This document shows, piece by piece, positions 47,569-58,069 of a stretch of 64,000 nt of DNA (its first letter is position 1; each line of letters opens with the position of its first letter). The notes under the pieces are model-generated. The model did not search any database, was not told the origin of the DNA, and was given only the letters and a program-made list of their open reading frames with translations. Source of the DNA: Qipengyuania sp. HL-TH1 (GTDB lineage: Bacteria; Pseudomonadota; Alphaproteobacteria; Sphingomonadales; Sphingomonadaceae); NCBI RefSeq assembly GCF_036365825.1, contig NZ_CP142675.1:434001-498000 (forward strand), given 5' to 3'. The translations under genes and the position numbers were made by a program.

Positions 47569-48534
47569 ATGCCAGCGCCGCAGGAACCCATCGATCGCCG
47601 CGCGATCCCGCCGGCAGCGCGCGAATCCACCTTCGCGCTGGCCGATGGCCACGCGATTCGGCGGATCGACTGGCCCGGCGCAGGTGGCGGACAGCGCGGG
47701 TCGATCCTGTTCCTTCCCGGTCGCGGCGACTTCTACGAGAAGTATCTCGAAACGCTGGAGCAATGGCATCGTGCAGGCTGGCGCGTCACCGCTGCCGACT
47801 GGCGCGGACAGGCGGGGTCGGGGCGGCTCGGCAATGACGCGGTGACCGGCCATGTGGACGATTTTTCCGACTGGACCGCGGATCTTGCGCATCTCTGGAC
47901 CGCATGGAAGGCGGCCACACCGGGGCCCCATATCCTGGCCGGCCATTCGATGGGCGGGCATCTGGTCCTGCGCGCGCTGGTCGATGGTCTGGTCGCGCCC
48001 GATGCCGCCATTCTCAGCGCACCGATGGTCGGGATGGCCGGGCCGCCATTGCCGCTCGGCGTGCTGCATGCGGCAGCGCGGCTTATGACGAAGGTCGGCA
48101 AGCCAACGCGTCCGGCCTGGAAATGGAGCGAGAAGCCCGGCGAAATGCCCGCCGATCGCAGCGACCTGCTCACCCATGACGGCGCGCGCTATGCCGACGA
48201 GCTGTGGTGGCGCGAGCAACGCCCAGAACTGGTCATGGGGCCGGGTAGCTGGGGCTGGGTGGAACGCGCCTATGCCTCGAGCCGGCGGCTCGAGGAACGC
48301 GGAGCGATGGAAAAGGTGCATGTGCCCGTGCTGGTGGTGAGCACTTCGGCGGATCGATTGGTGAGCCACGCATCCGCCGTGCGCGCGGCGCGGCGCCTGC
48401 CTAAGGGCGAATTGATCGCCTTCGGTGACGAGGCACGCCACGAAATCCTGCGCGAAATCGATCCGGTGCGCGAGCGCGCCCTTGCGGGCATGGCCGAATT
48501 CCTCGATCGCGTGGCTCCGCAGGAGAACCCGTGA
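47569..48534 (+). CDS. alpha/beta hydrolase (lysophospholipase-like)
   Basis: A 321-aa Hydrolase_4-type protein. The nucleophile elbow GHSMGG has Ser127; the oxyanion region is FLPGRGDF; an Asp in TSADRLVS and the C-terminal His in DEARHEIL complete the triad. Monoacylglycerol and lysophospholipid hydrolases share this layout. I chose the ATG at 47569; AGAGGAGGT lies 14 bases upstream. The frame is open from 47476. Its TGA overlaps the GTG of the next gene. Confidence 0.85.
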   Translation: MPAPQEPIDRRAIPPAARESTFALADGHAIRRIDWPGAGGGQRGSILFLPGRGDFYEKYLETLEQWHRAGWRVTAADWRGQAGSGRLGNDAVTGHVDDFSDWTADLAHLWTAWKAATPGPHILAGHSMGGHLVLRALVDGLVAPDAAILSAPMVGMAGPPLPLGVLHAAARLMTKVGKPTRPAWKWSEKPGEMPADRSDLLTHDGARYADELWWREQRPELVMGPGSWGWVERAYASSRRLEERGAMEKVHVPVLVVSTSADRLVSHASAVRAARRLPKGELIAFGDEARHEILREIDPVRERALAGMAEFLDRVAPQENP

Positions 48535-49628
48535 CCAGCTACGACTTTGCCATCATCGGCGCCGGAATCGCCGGGGCCAGTCTCGCCGCCGAATTGACCG
48601 ACGGCGGCGCAAGCGTCCTGATGCTCGAGGCCGAGGACCGGCCCGGCTATCACGCCACGGGGCGTTCCGCGGCCTTTTGGGAAGAGTGCTACGGCGGTCC
48701 GGAGATCGTACCGCTGACGCTCGCATCGGGGGCCTATCTGCGCGACGGCGGGTTCCTCCACCAGCGCGGTGCGCTGTATATCGGGCGCGAGGGCGACGAG
48801 GAGCTGGTGACGCAGTTCATGCAGCGCTTCGTTCCGACCGGGGCGACGATACAGCACCTCGGGCGGGCGGAATTGCAGCGGCGGATCGGCGGAATTCGCC
48901 ATGACTGGTCCGATGCGATTTGGGAGCCGATGTGCGCCGATATCGACGTGGCCCGGCTCCATGCGCATTTCCTTGCCCAGGCGCAGGGCGGCGGTGCCAG
49001 CCTGGAATGCCGCGCGAGGCTCGTAAATGCCACCCGCGCCGACGGGCAATGGACGCTGACGACCGAGCGCGGCGAGACCCATCACGCCGCAGTGCTGGTC
49101 AACGCGGCCGGGGCCTGGGCGGACGAGATCGCCCGGCTGGCCGGTGCGCAGCCAGCCGCGATCAGCCCCTATCGCCGTACGGTGGTGCAGGTGCGCGTCG
49201 ATCCGCCGGTGCCCGAGGACCTTCCGCTCGTGCTCGACATCCGCGGGCGGTTTTATTTCAAACCCGAAGCCGGACGGTTGTGGGTCAGCCCGCATGACGA
49301 GGAACCGAGCGAGCCCTGCGATGCCGCGCCCGAAGAACTGGCGGTGGCGGAAGCGATCGCGCGGCTCGAGGAAGTCGTCGACTGGCGGGTCGAAGCGGTC
49401 GAGCACAAATGGGCGGGCCTGCGCAGCTTTACGCCGGACCGCCGGCCGGTTTACGGCCCCGATCCCAAGGTCGAAGGCTTCGCGTGGTTCGCGGGGCAGG
49501 GCGGCTTCGGCATCCAGACTTCGCCCGCCGCCGCGCGGCTCGGGCGCCAGCTGTTGCTGGAGGAAAAACCCGATGCGGTGACTGCGGGTCTCGACCATGA
49601 ACTCTATTCAGCGGCCCGCTTTGGCTAG
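48531..49628 (+). CDS. FAD-dependent oxidoreductase (DAO family)
   Basis: A 365-aa flavoprotein. FAD-binding GAGIAGASLAAEL at about residues 10-22, then the DAO fold; the FAGQGGFGIQTSPAAA segment near the C-terminus binds the flavin ring. D-amino-acid or glycine-like substrates are typical but not predictable. It begins with GTG overlapping the hydrolase stop (GTGA), so the two genes are co-translated. Confidence 0.88.
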   Translation: MTSYDFAIIGAGIAGASLAAELTDGGASVLMLEAEDRPGYHATGRSAAFWEECYGGPEIVPLTLASGAYLRDGGFLHQRGALYIGREGDEELVTQFMQRFVPTGATIQHLGRAELQRRIGGIRHDWSDAIWEPMCADIDVARLHAHFLAQAQGGGASLECRARLVNATRADGQWTLTTERGETHHAAVLVNAAGAWADEIARLAGAQPAAISPYRRTVVQVRVDPPVPEDLPLVLDIRGRFYFKPEAGRLWVSPHDEEPSEPCDAAPEELAVAEAIARLEEVVDWRVEAVEHKWAGLRSFTPDRRPVYGPDPKVEGFAWFAGQGGFGIQTSPAAARLGRQLLLEEKPDAVTAGLDHELYSAARFG

Positions 49629-49689
49629 CAAAGCCGGCATCATTTGTTAGGGTGCGCCCCCAATCCAAGCTTATGACGGAGACAAATCA

Positions 49690-49866
49690 ATGAGCCACCA
49701 CTTCGAGATCTACAAGGACAAGGCCGGCGAATTTCGCGTCCGTTTCAAATACAATTCGGAAGTGATGTTCTCGACCGAAGGATATGCCTCGAAGGCGAGT
49801 GCGCAGAACGCCATCGATTCGATCAAGAAGAACGGCCCCGGCGCGGAAACCGTCGACAACAGCTGA
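49690..49866 (+). CDS. DUF1508 (YegP-like) single-domain protein
   Basis: A 58-aa protein, too short for many gene callers. It reads MSHHFEIYKDKAGEFRVRFK and ends KKNGPGAETVDNS; the pattern of Glu/Lys-rich strand, Ala-rich helix and SIKKN fits one DUF1508 (PF07411) module. E. coli YegP carries two copies; here only one. GGAGACAAATCA precedes the ATG. Function unknown. Its stop directly abuts that of rnhA, which is convergent (TGATCA). Confidence 0.85.
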   Translation: MSHHFEIYKDKAGEFRVRFKYNSEVMFSTEGYASKASAQNAIDSIKKNGPGAETVDNS

Positions 49867-50310
49867 TCAATCCGCGCGGGCGAACTGTTCCGCGGCATCG
49901 CTGGCAAGCTGGTCGACCCGGTCGTTTTCGGGGTGACCCGAATGGCCCTTAACCCAGTGCCAGTGGACCCGGTGGTGCGCGGTCAGTTCGATCAGCTCAT
50001 GCCATAGCTCGGCATTGCGCACGGGCTTCTTGCTGGCATTTATCCAGCCGCGCTTCTTCCAACCGTGGACCCACTTGGTGATCCCGTCGATCAGGTACTT
50101 GCTGTCGGTATGGAGATCGACCTCGCAGGGTTCGATCAACGCGCTCAACCCCTTGATCGCCGCGGTCATTTCCATGCGGTTGTTGGTCGTATCGGGTTCG
50201 CCCCCCGACAGTTCCTTCTCGTGCTGGCCCATCCGCAGCAGCGCGCCCCAGCCGCCGGGGCCGGGATTGCCCTTGCAGGCGCCATCGGTGAACATTTCGA
50301 CCTTCTTCAT
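49867..50310 (-). CDS. rnhA: ribonuclease HI
   Basis: A 147-aa RNase HI with the catalytic acids: Asp in [12 protein letters not shown], Glu in [10 protein letters not shown], Asp in [12 protein letters not shown] and Asp in PENDRVDQL. The basic protrusion [10 protein letters not shown] is present. It removes RNA from RNA-DNA hybrids. The start at 50310 overlaps the thrB stop region by 4 bases; a longer frame is ignored. The order ispH-thrB-rnhA is common in alphaproteobacteria. Confidence 0.95.
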   Translation of the reverse strand: MKKVEMFTDGACKGNPGPGGWGALLRMGQHEKELSGGEPDTTNNRMEMTAAIKGLSALIEPCEVDLHTDSKYLIDGITKWVHGWKKRGWINASKKPVRNAELWHELIELTAHHRVHWHWVKGHSGHPENDRVDQLASDAAEQFARAD

Positions 50311-51263
50311 GCGAACGCCCTCTGGCCGTTTGCGCGATAGAATTCCAGCCGCCGCGTGAAATCCATCGGATCCTTGCGGCGGACCAGCGCATCCTCGGGG
50401 GTATCGAGCCAGTCCTGCGCGCGGCTGGCAATGAAGCGCAGGCAGGCGCCCTCCGCCAGCAGCGGCAGCGCGGCGCGCTCCGGCTCGCTCAGCGCCCGCA
50501 CGCTTTCGTAGCCCTCGATCAGCGCGCGACCCAGCGCGTGATCGCAAGTCTCGCCCGCATCGTCGAAACACCAGGCGGCGTGCGTCACCGCCAGGTCATA
50601 GGCCATCGCGCCGGTGCAGGCGAAATAGAAGTCGATCATCCCGGTGACCCGGTCGTCCAGCATCAACACGTTGTCCGGGAAGAGGTCCGAATGGATAATC
50701 GATTGCGGCAGATCTTCCGGCCAGTCGCGCACGATCGCCTCGCCGGTGTCCAGCATCGCGGGCAGATGCGGGTCGATCGTCGCGAGTGCCGCGGCTCCGC
50801 ACTGCGTGAGGATCGCCAGCGTATCGCGCGGGGCGAGCGTGTTTTCGCGCGCCATGGGGAAATCATGCGCGGCGAGGTGCGCCTGTGCCAGCGCAACACC
50901 CACTGCGCGCGCCTGCGCCGGTGTCGGGTTGCTCGGCGAGACGCCCGGGAGGAATTCGATCAGCGCGACCGCTTTGTCGCCCACCATGCGCCAGGCGGCG
51001 CCGTCGCGGTCATGGATCGTGCGCGGCACCGCGCATCGCGCCGCGGAAAGATGGTCGAGCAGGCCGAGAAAGAAGGGCAGGTCGGCGGTCTCGATCCGCC
51101 GTTCGTACATCGTCAGGATGAAGCGCCCGCGCGTAGTTTCGACCAGCCAGTTGGAGTTCGACACCCCTTCGGCAATGCCCTTGGACGAGACGAGTTCGCC
51201 GACATCGTAATGCGCGATGAGTCGCGCAAGTTCCTCGGCCCCGAGATGGGTATAGACGGCCAC
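50307..51263 (-). CDS. thrB: homoserine kinase, ThrB type 2
   Basis: A 318-aa kinase of the choline-kinase/APH-like fold, the second ThrB family. Key motifs are [20 protein letters not shown] near the N-terminus and [13 protein letters not shown] with [10 protein letters not shown], the catalytic and metal-binding loop. It phosphorylates homoserine for threonine synthesis. It lies between ispH and rnhA; start ATG at 51263, one base after the ispH stop. Confidence 0.94.
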   Translation of the reverse strand: MAVYTHLGAEELARLIAHYDVGELVSSKGIAEGVSNSNWLVETTRGRFILTMYERRIETADLPFFLGLLDHLSAARCAVPRTIHDRDGAAWRMVGDKAVALIEFLPGVSPSNPTPAQARAVGVALAQAHLAAHDFPMARENTLAPRDTLAILTQCGAAALATIDPHLPAMLDTGEAIVRDWPEDLPQSIIHSDLFPDNVLMLDDRVTGMIDFYFACTGAMAYDLAVTHAAWCFDDAGETCDHALGRALIEGYESVRALSEPERAALPLLAEGACLRFIASRAQDWLDTPEDALVRRKDPMDFTRRLEFYRANGQRAFA

Positions 51264-51264
51264 G

Positions 51265-52248
51265 TTAGTCGGTCAGCTGGCGCGGCAGCTTGAAGACCAT
51301 GTTCTCTTCGGTGGCGGTTATCACCTCCTCGTCGACCAGCCGCCAGTCGCACAGCCGGTCGACCACTTCGCGGACCAGCTTTTCGGGTGCCGAGGCGCCT
51401 GCCGTGAGTCCGATGGTGCCAACCCCCTCAAGCCATGCCGGATCGATCTCGTCGGCGCGCTGGATCAGCCGGGCATTGGTCCCGAGCCGTTCGGCAACCT
51501 CGACGAGACGCAGCGAGTTGGAAGAGTTCGGCGCCCCGATCACCAGCACCAGGTCGCACTTCGCGGCGATCTGTTTGACCGCGGCCTGGCGATTGCTGGT
51601 GGCGTAGCAGATGTCTTCCGCCTTGGGCGCGATGATCTGCGGGAAGCGGGCTTCGAGCGCATTGATGATGTCGCGCGTGTCGTCCACCGATAGCGTCGTC
51701 TGCGAAAGATAGGAAAGATCATCGGTGGGCGCGAAATCGAGTGTCGCCACATCGTCGATCGTTTCGACCAGCGTGATCCGGCCTTCGGGCACCTGGCCCA
51801 TCGTCCCGATCACCTCGGGATGGCCCGCATGGCCGATGAACAGGATGTGCTGGCCCTTTTCGATCTGGCGTTCGGCCTGGCGGTGGACCTTGCTCACCAG
51901 CGGGCAGGTCGCATCGACATACAGCATCTTGCGCCGCTCGGCCTCGGCCGGGATCGTCTTGGGCACCCCGTGTGCGCTGAAGACCACCGGTGCATCGTCG
52001 GGCACTTCGTCCAGTTCCTCGACGAAGATCGCGCCCTTGGCCTTGAGGCTGTCGACCACATAGCGATTGTGCACGATTTCGTGCCGGACATAGACCGGTG
52101 CGCCGTATTTCTGCAGCGCGCGCTCGACGATCTCGATCGCGCGGTCGACGCCTGCGCAAAAGCCGCGCGGCGCAGCGATGAGGAGCTTGAGCGGCTGGCG
52201 CGGGTCGCTGCCGGGCGAACTGGGCGGGGATTGAAAGGGGGCGTTCAT
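51265..52248 (-). CDS. ispH: 4-hydroxy-3-methylbut-2-enyl diphosphate reductase
   Basis: A 327-aa IspH. Three conserved Cys of the iron-sulfur cluster are in [18 protein letters not shown] and [15 protein letters not shown] and the EE segment are also conserved. It makes IPP and DMAPP in the MEP pathway. The first 18 residues, Pro/Ser rich, extend beyond the E. coli protein. It is first in the minus-strand unit ispH-thrB-rnhA. Confidence 0.97.
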   Translation of the reverse strand: MNAPFQSPPSSPGSDPRQPLKLLIAAPRGFCAGVDRAIEIVERALQKYGAPVYVRHEIVHNRYVVDSLKAKGAIFVEELDEVPDDAPVVFSAHGVPKTIPAEAERRKMLYVDATCPLVSKVHRQAERQIEKGQHILFIGHAGHPEVIGTMGQVPEGRITLVETIDDVATLDFAPTDDLSYLSQTTLSVDDTRDIINALEARFPQIIAPKAEDICYATSNRQAAVKQIAAKCDLVLVIGAPNSSNSLRLVEVAERLGTNARLIQRADEIDPAWLEGVGTIGLTAGASAPEKLVREVVDRLCDWRLVDEEVITATEENMVFKLPRQLTD

Positions 52249-52344
52249 GTCCCGCCCTCTAGCGCTTTCGTGCAGGCCAAGCTAGGGCATCCCGCAGCCC
52301 GCCGGGCTACGATTTCGAATGACCGCAAAAGGGAATTTAGCCGC

Positions 52345-52998
52345 ATGACCATCCGTAACCGTCTTCTTCCCGCGCTTGCCCTTGGCCTGGCGTTGGCCGG
52401 TTGCGCCAGGGAAGGCGACCTGATTGTCGACCAAGGCGTCGGCATTTCCGCGGTTCGCAGCACTTGCCCGGCGGTCGGCATCCCCGATTACACGGGCGAT
52501 ATCACTACTTTCCGCACTGCGGGGGCGACCACCATGGCCGATCTCGACGTGACCGCGGCAATCACCAATCTGCGCTCCACCTGCAATGAAGAAGCGGGCG
52601 ACCGGGTCTATACGGAAGCGAGCTTCGACGTCGTTGCGCGCCGCAGCGATACGCGCGGCAGCCGCACGGTCACGCTGCCCTATTTCTCCACCGTGCTGCG
52701 CGGCGGTTCGTCGGTCGTCACCAAGCGCGTCGGCAATGTCACGCTGCAATTCGCCGACGGGCAGGAGCGCGCGCAGGCACGCGGCACCGCCGGCGCCTAT
52801 GTCAATCGCGCCGATGCCACGCTGCCCGCCGAAATCCGCGAGCAGATCACGCGCAAGCGCGAACCCGGCGATCCCGATGCTGCGCTCGATCCGCTGGCCG
52901 ATCCGGCGGTGCGTGCCGCGGTGCAGCGCGCGACCTTCGAACTGCTGGTCGGTTTCCAGCTGACCGAAGCGCAGCTGCGCTACAACGCCACGCGCTAG
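52345..52998 (+). CDS. lipoprotein, unknown function
   Basis: A 217-aa predicted lipoprotein: signal and lipobox LAGC with Cys at residue 20. The mature part is beta-rich, with repeats such as VTLPYFSTVLRGG and TLQFADGQ. I know similar proteins as uncharacterised lipoproteins in sphingomonads. The ATG at 52345 starts directly on the signal. It is divergent from ispH and 47 bases ahead of argS on the same strand. Confidence 0.78.
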   Translation: MTIRNRLLPALALGLALAGCAREGDLIVDQGVGISAVRSTCPAVGIPDYTGDITTFRTAGATTMADLDVTAAITNLRSTCNEEAGDRVYTEASFDVVARRSDTRGSRTVTLPYFSTVLRGGSSVVTKRVGNVTLQFADGQERAQARGTAGAYVNRADATLPAEIREQITRKREPGDPDAALDPLADPAVRAAVQRATFELLVGFQLTEAQLRYNATR

Positions 52999-53045
52999 CA
53001 GCGCTCGCGTCTTGCCATTTTGCGCCGATAGGCTAGGCGCGCGGC

Positions 53046-54785
53046 ATGGCTGACATGCAGACACTTCACGCGGCTTTTGCGGCCCGGATCGATGCCGTTC
53101 TCAACGCTCTCGAAATGGAGGGCGTACTGCCCGCGGATACGCCGCGCGCCAATGTGACCGTGGAACCGCCGCGCGATCCCTCGCACGGCGATCTGGCGAC
53201 CAATGCCGCGATGGTGCTGGCCAAGCAGGCCAAGACCAATCCGCGCGCGCTGGCCGAGAAGATCGTCGAGCATCTGCAGCGTGAACCCGACATCGACGCC
53301 GCCGAAATCGCCGGTCCCGGCTTTATCAATCTGCGCCTGTCGCCCGATGCGTGGCGCCGCGAACTGCTGGCGATCGCCGCCCAGGGCGACGACTATGGCC
53401 GCTCGGCACTGGGCGACGGGCGGACGGTCAATGTCGAATATGTCTCCGCCAATCCGACCGGCCCGATGCATATGGGCCATTGCCGCGGTGCGGTCGTCGG
53501 CGATGCGCTGTGCGGCCTGCTTGAATGGGCGGGCTACCGGGTCGTGCGCGAGTATTACGTGAATGATGCCGGGGGGCAGGTCGATGTCCTCGCCCGCTCG
53601 GCGCATCTGCGCTACCGCGAGGCGCTGGGCGACGATATCGGTGCCATTCCCGAAGGGCTGTATCCCGGCGATTATCTCAAGCCGGTTGGCGTGCGGCTCG
53701 CGCAGGAGTTCGGCCCCGCCTACAAGGATGCTGCCGAAAGCGAATGGCTCGGCCTGTTCCGCGAGCGTTCGGTCGCCGCGATGATGGAAATGATCCGCGC
53801 CGATCTCGCCTTGCTCGGCATCCATCACGACCTGTTTTCATCGGAAGCCGAATTGCAGGCGGCGAAGAAGCCCGAAGCAGCCGAGGCGTGGCTGCGCGAG
53901 AAGGGCCTCGTCTATGACGGCGTGCTCGAAGCGCCCAAGGGCAAGGCGCCGCCCGAGGACTGGGAGCCGGTCGAACTGCCGCTGTTCCGCTCGACCGAGT
54001 TTGGCGACGACCAGGACCGCCCGATCAAGAAGTCGAATGGCGCCTGGACCTATTTCGGGGCCGATCTCGCCTATCATTTCCAGAAGGCCGAAAAGGCCGA
54101 CGCGCTGATCGACATCTGGGGCGCCGACCATGCCGGGACGGTCAAGCGGATCCGCGCGGCGGTCGCGGCGCTGACCAAGGGCGCGGGGCGCGATGTGCCG
54201 TTCGACGTCAAGCTGGTGCAGATGGTCAAATTGCTGCGCGATGGCGAACCGGTGAAGATGTCCAAGCGCTCGGGCACTTTCGTCACGCTGGCCGAAGTGG
54301 TCGATGAAGTGGGCAAGGATGTCGTGCGCTTCACCATGCTCACGCGCAAGCCCGACGCGCAGATGGAGTTCGACTTCGCCAAGGTGGTCGAGGCGTCGAA
54401 GGACAATCCGGTCTTTTACCTCCAATATGCCAATGCGCGGATCCATTCGACGCTGCGCAAGGCGGGTGTGAAGCCGAGCGACGAACATCTCGACCGGCTG
54501 GGCGACGACGAACTGGCGCTGGTGCGCGAAGCGGCGCAATTTCCGCGCGTGGTCGAAGCCGCGGCCAAGGCGCGCGAGCCGCACCGTATCGCGTTTTTCC
54601 TCGGCGACCTGGCCGCTGCCTTCCACAGCTTCTGGAATACGGGTAATGACGATCCGGCAAAACGGATCATTCAGGAAGGCGACGCCGAACTGACCGCCGC
54701 GCGCCTGTTCCTGGCGGCGCAGGTCGGGCAGGTAATCCGCAACGGCCTCGCCATCCTGGGGGTCGAAGCGGTCGAGGAGATGTGA
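53046..54785 (+). CDS. argS: arginyl-tRNA synthetase
   Basis: A 579-aa class I synthetase. N-terminal ArgRS-specific domain, the HIGH-type motif as MHMGH in [14 protein letters not shown], the KMSKRSGTF loop and the anticodon-binding DALR domain at the C-terminus. It charges tRNA-Arg. Length is normal. Its TGA overlaps a possible GTG of the next gene, but that gene probably starts at the ATG 54788. Confidence 0.97.
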   Translation: MADMQTLHAAFAARIDAVLNALEMEGVLPADTPRANVTVEPPRDPSHGDLATNAAMVLAKQAKTNPRALAEKIVEHLQREPDIDAAEIAGPGFINLRLSPDAWRRELLAIAAQGDDYGRSALGDGRTVNVEYVSANPTGPMHMGHCRGAVVGDALCGLLEWAGYRVVREYYVNDAGGQVDVLARSAHLRYREALGDDIGAIPEGLYPGDYLKPVGVRLAQEFGPAYKDAAESEWLGLFRERSVAAMMEMIRADLALLGIHHDLFSSEAELQAAKKPEAAEAWLREKGLVYDGVLEAPKGKAPPEDWEPVELPLFRSTEFGDDQDRPIKKSNGAWTYFGADLAYHFQKAEKADALIDIWGADHAGTVKRIRAAVAALTKGAGRDVPFDVKLVQMVKLLRDGEPVKMSKRSGTFVTLAEVVDEVGKDVVRFTMLTRKPDAQMEFDFAKVVEASKDNPVFYLQYANARIHSTLRKAGVKPSDEHLDRLGDDELALVREAAQFPRVVEAAAKAREPHRIAFFLGDLAAAFHSFWNTGNDDPAKRIIQEGDAELTAARLFLAAQVGQVIRNGLAILGVEAVEEM

Positions 54786-54787
54786 GC

Positions 54788-55483
54788 ATGGTGGGATCGA
54801 CACCGTATGACATGGGCGGGGATCGCGGGGCCGAGGACCAGCTCGACCTTGCCGAAGACGACAGCCTGCCCTGGCTCGAGGCGGCCGAGGACGATGACCA
54901 CGCCGCGGGTTTCGATACCTCGCGCCTGATCCTGCTCGGCGTACTCGCACTGGTGCTGCTCGGCGCGGTTGTCGGCGGTATCTGGTTCCTGACCAACCGG
55001 GCCTCGGACGAACCCGAACCCGATGGCAGCGTGATCGCGGCCCCCGAAGAACCCTACAAGACCAAACCGGAAGACCCGGGCGGCAAGACGTTTGCCGGCA
55101 CCGGCGACACCAGTTTCGCGGTGGGCGAGGGGCAGACGCGCGAAGGCAAGCTGGCCGAGAGCACCACCACACCGCCGGTCGATGCGGGCACGTCCTCCGG
55201 TCCGACCATTGCCTCGACGGTCAACGAAGGCACCCGCGCGACCCCGGTGGCGGGCACTTCGGTGCAGGTCGGCGCCTATCCGCGCCGCGCCGATGCCGAA
55301 GCGGCGTGGTCGAACCTGATGCGGCAGACCGAAGCGCTCAACGGCGTCAGCCACCGCGTGGTCGAGGCACAGGTCGATATCGGCACGGTCTATCGCCTGC
55401 AGGCGATCACGGGCGACCGCGCCAGCGCAAGCCGGTTATGCGCCGCGCTCAAGGCGGACGGGCTCGCCTGTTTCGTCAAATAG
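54788..55483 (+). CDS. SPOR-domain membrane protein
   Basis: A 231-aa protein. Residues 1-40 are acidic and cytosolic; a transmembrane helix (about 45-70) follows; the periplasmic part has a linker of about 90 residues and a SPOR domain at the end (SVQVGAYPRRADAEAAW and TGDRASASRLCAALK). SPOR domains bind denuded septal peptidoglycan. GAGGAG 8 bases before the ATG at 54788 decides that start over GTG 54782. It is between argS and nagZ in the same orientation. Confidence 0.88.
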   Translation: MVGSTPYDMGGDRGAEDQLDLAEDDSLPWLEAAEDDDHAAGFDTSRLILLGVLALVLLGAVVGGIWFLTNRASDEPEPDGSVIAAPEEPYKTKPEDPGGKTFAGTGDTSFAVGEGQTREGKLAESTTTPPVDAGTSSGPTIASTVNEGTRATPVAGTSVQVGAYPRRADAEAAWSNLMRQTEALNGVSHRVVEAQVDIGTVYRLQAITGDRASASRLCAALKADGLACFVK

Positions 55484-55562
55484 GCGCGTCTCGAATCTGA
55501 TTTCCACACCTCCCGCAGGGGCTTAGCTTGCGGGACTCGGGCCAAGGTTCCACTTTCCGGCG

Positions 55563-56585
55563 ATGACACCCGCCATTTTCGGCATCTCCGGTCTCGAACT
55601 AACGGCCGACGAGCGCGCCTTCTTCACCGAGGCGGACCCTGCGGGTTACATCCTGTTTGCGCGCAATTGCGCCGATGGTACGCAGCTGCGCAGGCTGACG
55701 GACGATCTGCGCGCGATCCACGGACGCAAGCATCTGATCGTCTCGATCGACCAGGAAGGCGGGCGTGTCGCGCGGATGAAACCGCCCGAATGGCAGCGCT
55801 ATCCGGCGGGCGAAGCGTTCGCGCGGCTTTGGGATATCGCGCCCGCTTCGGCGATCGAGGCCGCGCGCGCGAATGCCGAAGCGATGGGGCGCGAGCTGGC
55901 CGAGATGGGAATCACGGTCGATTATCACGCCCCGTTCGATGTGCGCCGCCCCGAAACCGACGATGTGATCGGCGACCGCGCGTTGGGCAGCGATCCCTTG
56001 CAGGTGGCGGCGCTGGGCCGCGCGGTGCTCGACGGGATGGGCCGCGCAGGCGTGGTCGGCTGCCTCAAGCACATGCCGGGGCATGGCCGCGCGACCTGCG
56101 ACACGCATAAGGAACTGCCCGTCGTCACCGCGAGCAACGCCGAGCTCGAAGTCGATATCGAACCCTTCCGCACGCTGGCAGCGCATCCTCTGGGCATGAG
56201 CGCGCATATCGTGTTCGAAGCGTGGGATGCCGAAGCGCCCGCCACGCTGTCGCGGATGGTCATAAACGATGTGATCCGCGGCAGGATCGGCTTCGATGGC
56301 CTGCTTTTGTCCGACGATATCGATATGGAAGCGCTCGACGGCACGATCCCCGAACGCGCCGAGCGCGCCCTCGCAGCGGGCTGCGATATCGTGCTCAACT
56401 GCTGGGCGAAGATGGCCGACCAGCAAGCCATCGCCGGACTTGGCGGGACGCTGGCGGAAAAATCCGCCGCGCGGCTCGACCGCGTCCATGCGGCAATGCG
56501 GGCACCGCAGGACGGGCCCGAGACTGCCGAACTGCTGGCCAAGCGCGATGCGCTGCTCGCGCTCGCGGAGGAGCCCGCGGCGTGA
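55563..56585 (+). CDS. nagZ: beta-N-acetylhexosaminidase (NagZ)
   Basis: A 340-aa GH3 enzyme. The NagZ motif is KHMPGHGRATCDTHKELP; the family usually has DSH, so Ser to Thr is a mild change seen in other alphaproteobacteria. The catalytic Asp of GH3 is in LLLSDDIDMEAL. It removes GlcNAc from anhydro-muropeptides in the cytosol during cell-wall recycling. Its TGA overlaps the GTG of scpA (GTGA). Confidence 0.92.
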   Translation: MTPAIFGISGLELTADERAFFTEADPAGYILFARNCADGTQLRRLTDDLRAIHGRKHLIVSIDQEGGRVARMKPPEWQRYPAGEAFARLWDIAPASAIEAARANAEAMGRELAEMGITVDYHAPFDVRRPETDDVIGDRALGSDPLQVAALGRAVLDGMGRAGVVGCLKHMPGHGRATCDTHKELPVVTASNAELEVDIEPFRTLAAHPLGMSAHIVFEAWDAEAPATLSRMVINDVIRGRIGFDGLLLSDDIDMEALDGTIPERAERALAAGCDIVLNCWAKMADQQAIAGLGGTLAEKSAARLDRVHAAMRAPQDGPETAELLAKRDALLALAEEPAA

Positions 56586-57391
56586 CCAGCGACGGACTGC
56601 TCTTCGCCGATCCGGCCGATGACGCTCAGGAAGAGTGGGACGGGATTGCCGCCGAGGCGCCGGTCGACGAGAACACGCTCTATCTCGAGCTCGATGGGTG
56701 GGAAGGGCCGCTCGACCTGTTGCTCGACCTCGCACGGCGGCAGAAGGTCGACCTGCGCTCGATTTCGATCCTCTCGCTGGTTGATCAGTATCTCGGCTAT
56801 ATCGACCAGGCAGAGGCGCTGAAGCTCGAACTGGCCGCCGACTATCTCGTGATGGCCGCGTGGCTGGCCTATCTCAAATCGGCCATGCTTCTGCCCAAGG
56901 AAGAGCAGGAAGATCCCAGCCCCGAGGAACTGGCGCTCAAGCTGCAATTGCGGCTCCAGCGGCTCGGCGCGATGCGCGATGCGGCGGCGCGGCTGATGGG
57001 CGGCGACCGGATCGGGCGCGACGTTTTCCTGCGCGGCACGCCCGAGGGGCTGGAAATTGCGCGCAAGACCTTGTGGCACTGCGACCAGTTCGCGCTGATC
57101 GAGGCCTATGGACGCGTGAAGGCGCGCACGGCGCCCGCCATCCACATGGTGCGCGAACGCCCCGTGATGACGCTCGAATCGGCGCTCGACCGGGTTTCCA
57201 ACATGCTCGGGGTGACGCTCGACTGGATGGAATTGCGCGATTTCCTTCCGCCGCATGCCGAGCCGCGGCTCAAACGTTCGGCGCTGGCCTCGAGCTTTGT
57301 CGCCGCGCTCGAACTGGCGCGGCTGGGCCGGGCCGAATTGCAACAGGAGGATACCTTCGGACCGCTCCACCTGCGGCGGGTGCCCGCCTGA
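56582..57391 (+). CDS. scpA: segregation and condensation protein A
   Basis: A 269-aa ScpA kleisin. The N-terminal segment LELDGWEGPLDLLLDLARRQ and the central region DYLVMAAWLAYLKSAMLLP are the family signature. It links the SMC heads. GTG start at 56582, overlapping nagZ by 4 bases. The frame is open upstream inside nagZ. Its stop overlaps scpB's ATG (TGATG). Confidence 0.95.
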   Translation: MTSDGLLFADPADDAQEEWDGIAAEAPVDENTLYLELDGWEGPLDLLLDLARRQKVDLRSISILSLVDQYLGYIDQAEALKLELAADYLVMAAWLAYLKSAMLLPKEEQEDPSPEELALKLQLRLQRLGAMRDAAARLMGGDRIGRDVFLRGTPEGLEIARKTLWHCDQFALIEAYGRVKARTAPAIHMVRERPVMTLESALDRVSNMLGVTLDWMELRDFLPPHAEPRLKRSALASSFVAALELARLGRAELQQEDTFGPLHLRRVPA

Positions 57392-58008
57392 TGGACGAGC
57401 TCGCCCGCGCCGTCGAAGCCGCGCTGTTCGCGGCGGAGGAACCGATGACGGCCGAGGCGCTGGCGGGATTTCTCGGCGGCGCTGCAGTGGGCGATGTGCG
57501 CGAGGCGCTGCGCAGCGTGGCGGCGGATTACGAGAAGCGCGGCGTGCATCTGGTCGAACGCGCGAAGCGCTGGCATTTCGAAACCGCACCCGATCTGGCG
57601 CATCTGCTGCGGCGCGAGAAGGAACAGGTGCGCCGCCTCAGCCGCGCCGCCACCGAAGTGCTCGCGATCATCGCCTATCACGAGCCGGTCAGCCGCGCGG
57701 AGATCGAATCGATCCGCGGTGTGCAGACCAGCGGCGGGACGCTCGACGTGCTGATGGAAGCGGGATGGGTGAAGATCGCAGGCAGGCGCGAGGTTCCGGG
57801 ACGGCCGACGATCTACGCGACGACCCCCGATTTCCTCGACCATTTCGGCCTTTCGAGCCGCCGCGACCTGCCCGGAATCGCGGAATTGCGCGCTACGGGA
57901 CTGCTCGACCCCGTCGACGATGCCTATGAAGAACTGATCGGCGAGGAGGGCACCGAAGAGGGGCAGAGCGCCGCCGAAGAGGTTGATGAGCCTGCCGACG
58001 AAGCCTGA
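57391..58008 (+). CDS. scpB: segregation and condensation protein B
   Basis: A 205-aa ScpB with two winged-helix domains. VEAALFAAEEPM at the N-terminus and EVLAIIAYHEPVSRAEIESI in the second domain mark the family. The last 30 residues are acidic. It dimerises and binds ScpA in the SMC complex. Start at 57391 overlaps the scpA stop by one base. Confidence 0.95.
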   Translation: MDELARAVEAALFAAEEPMTAEALAGFLGGAAVGDVREALRSVAADYEKRGVHLVERAKRWHFETAPDLAHLLRREKEQVRRLSRAATEVLAIIAYHEPVSRAEIESIRGVQTSGGTLDVLMEAGWVKIAGRREVPGRPTIYATTPDFLDHFGLSSRRDLPGIAELRATGLLDPVDDAYEELIGEEGTEEGQSAAEEVDEPADEA

Positions 58009-58069
58009 CTGGCGCTAACCCGCCGCAACGCCTATATTCGGTGCCAAGCAATCTGAAAGAGAAGGTCCC

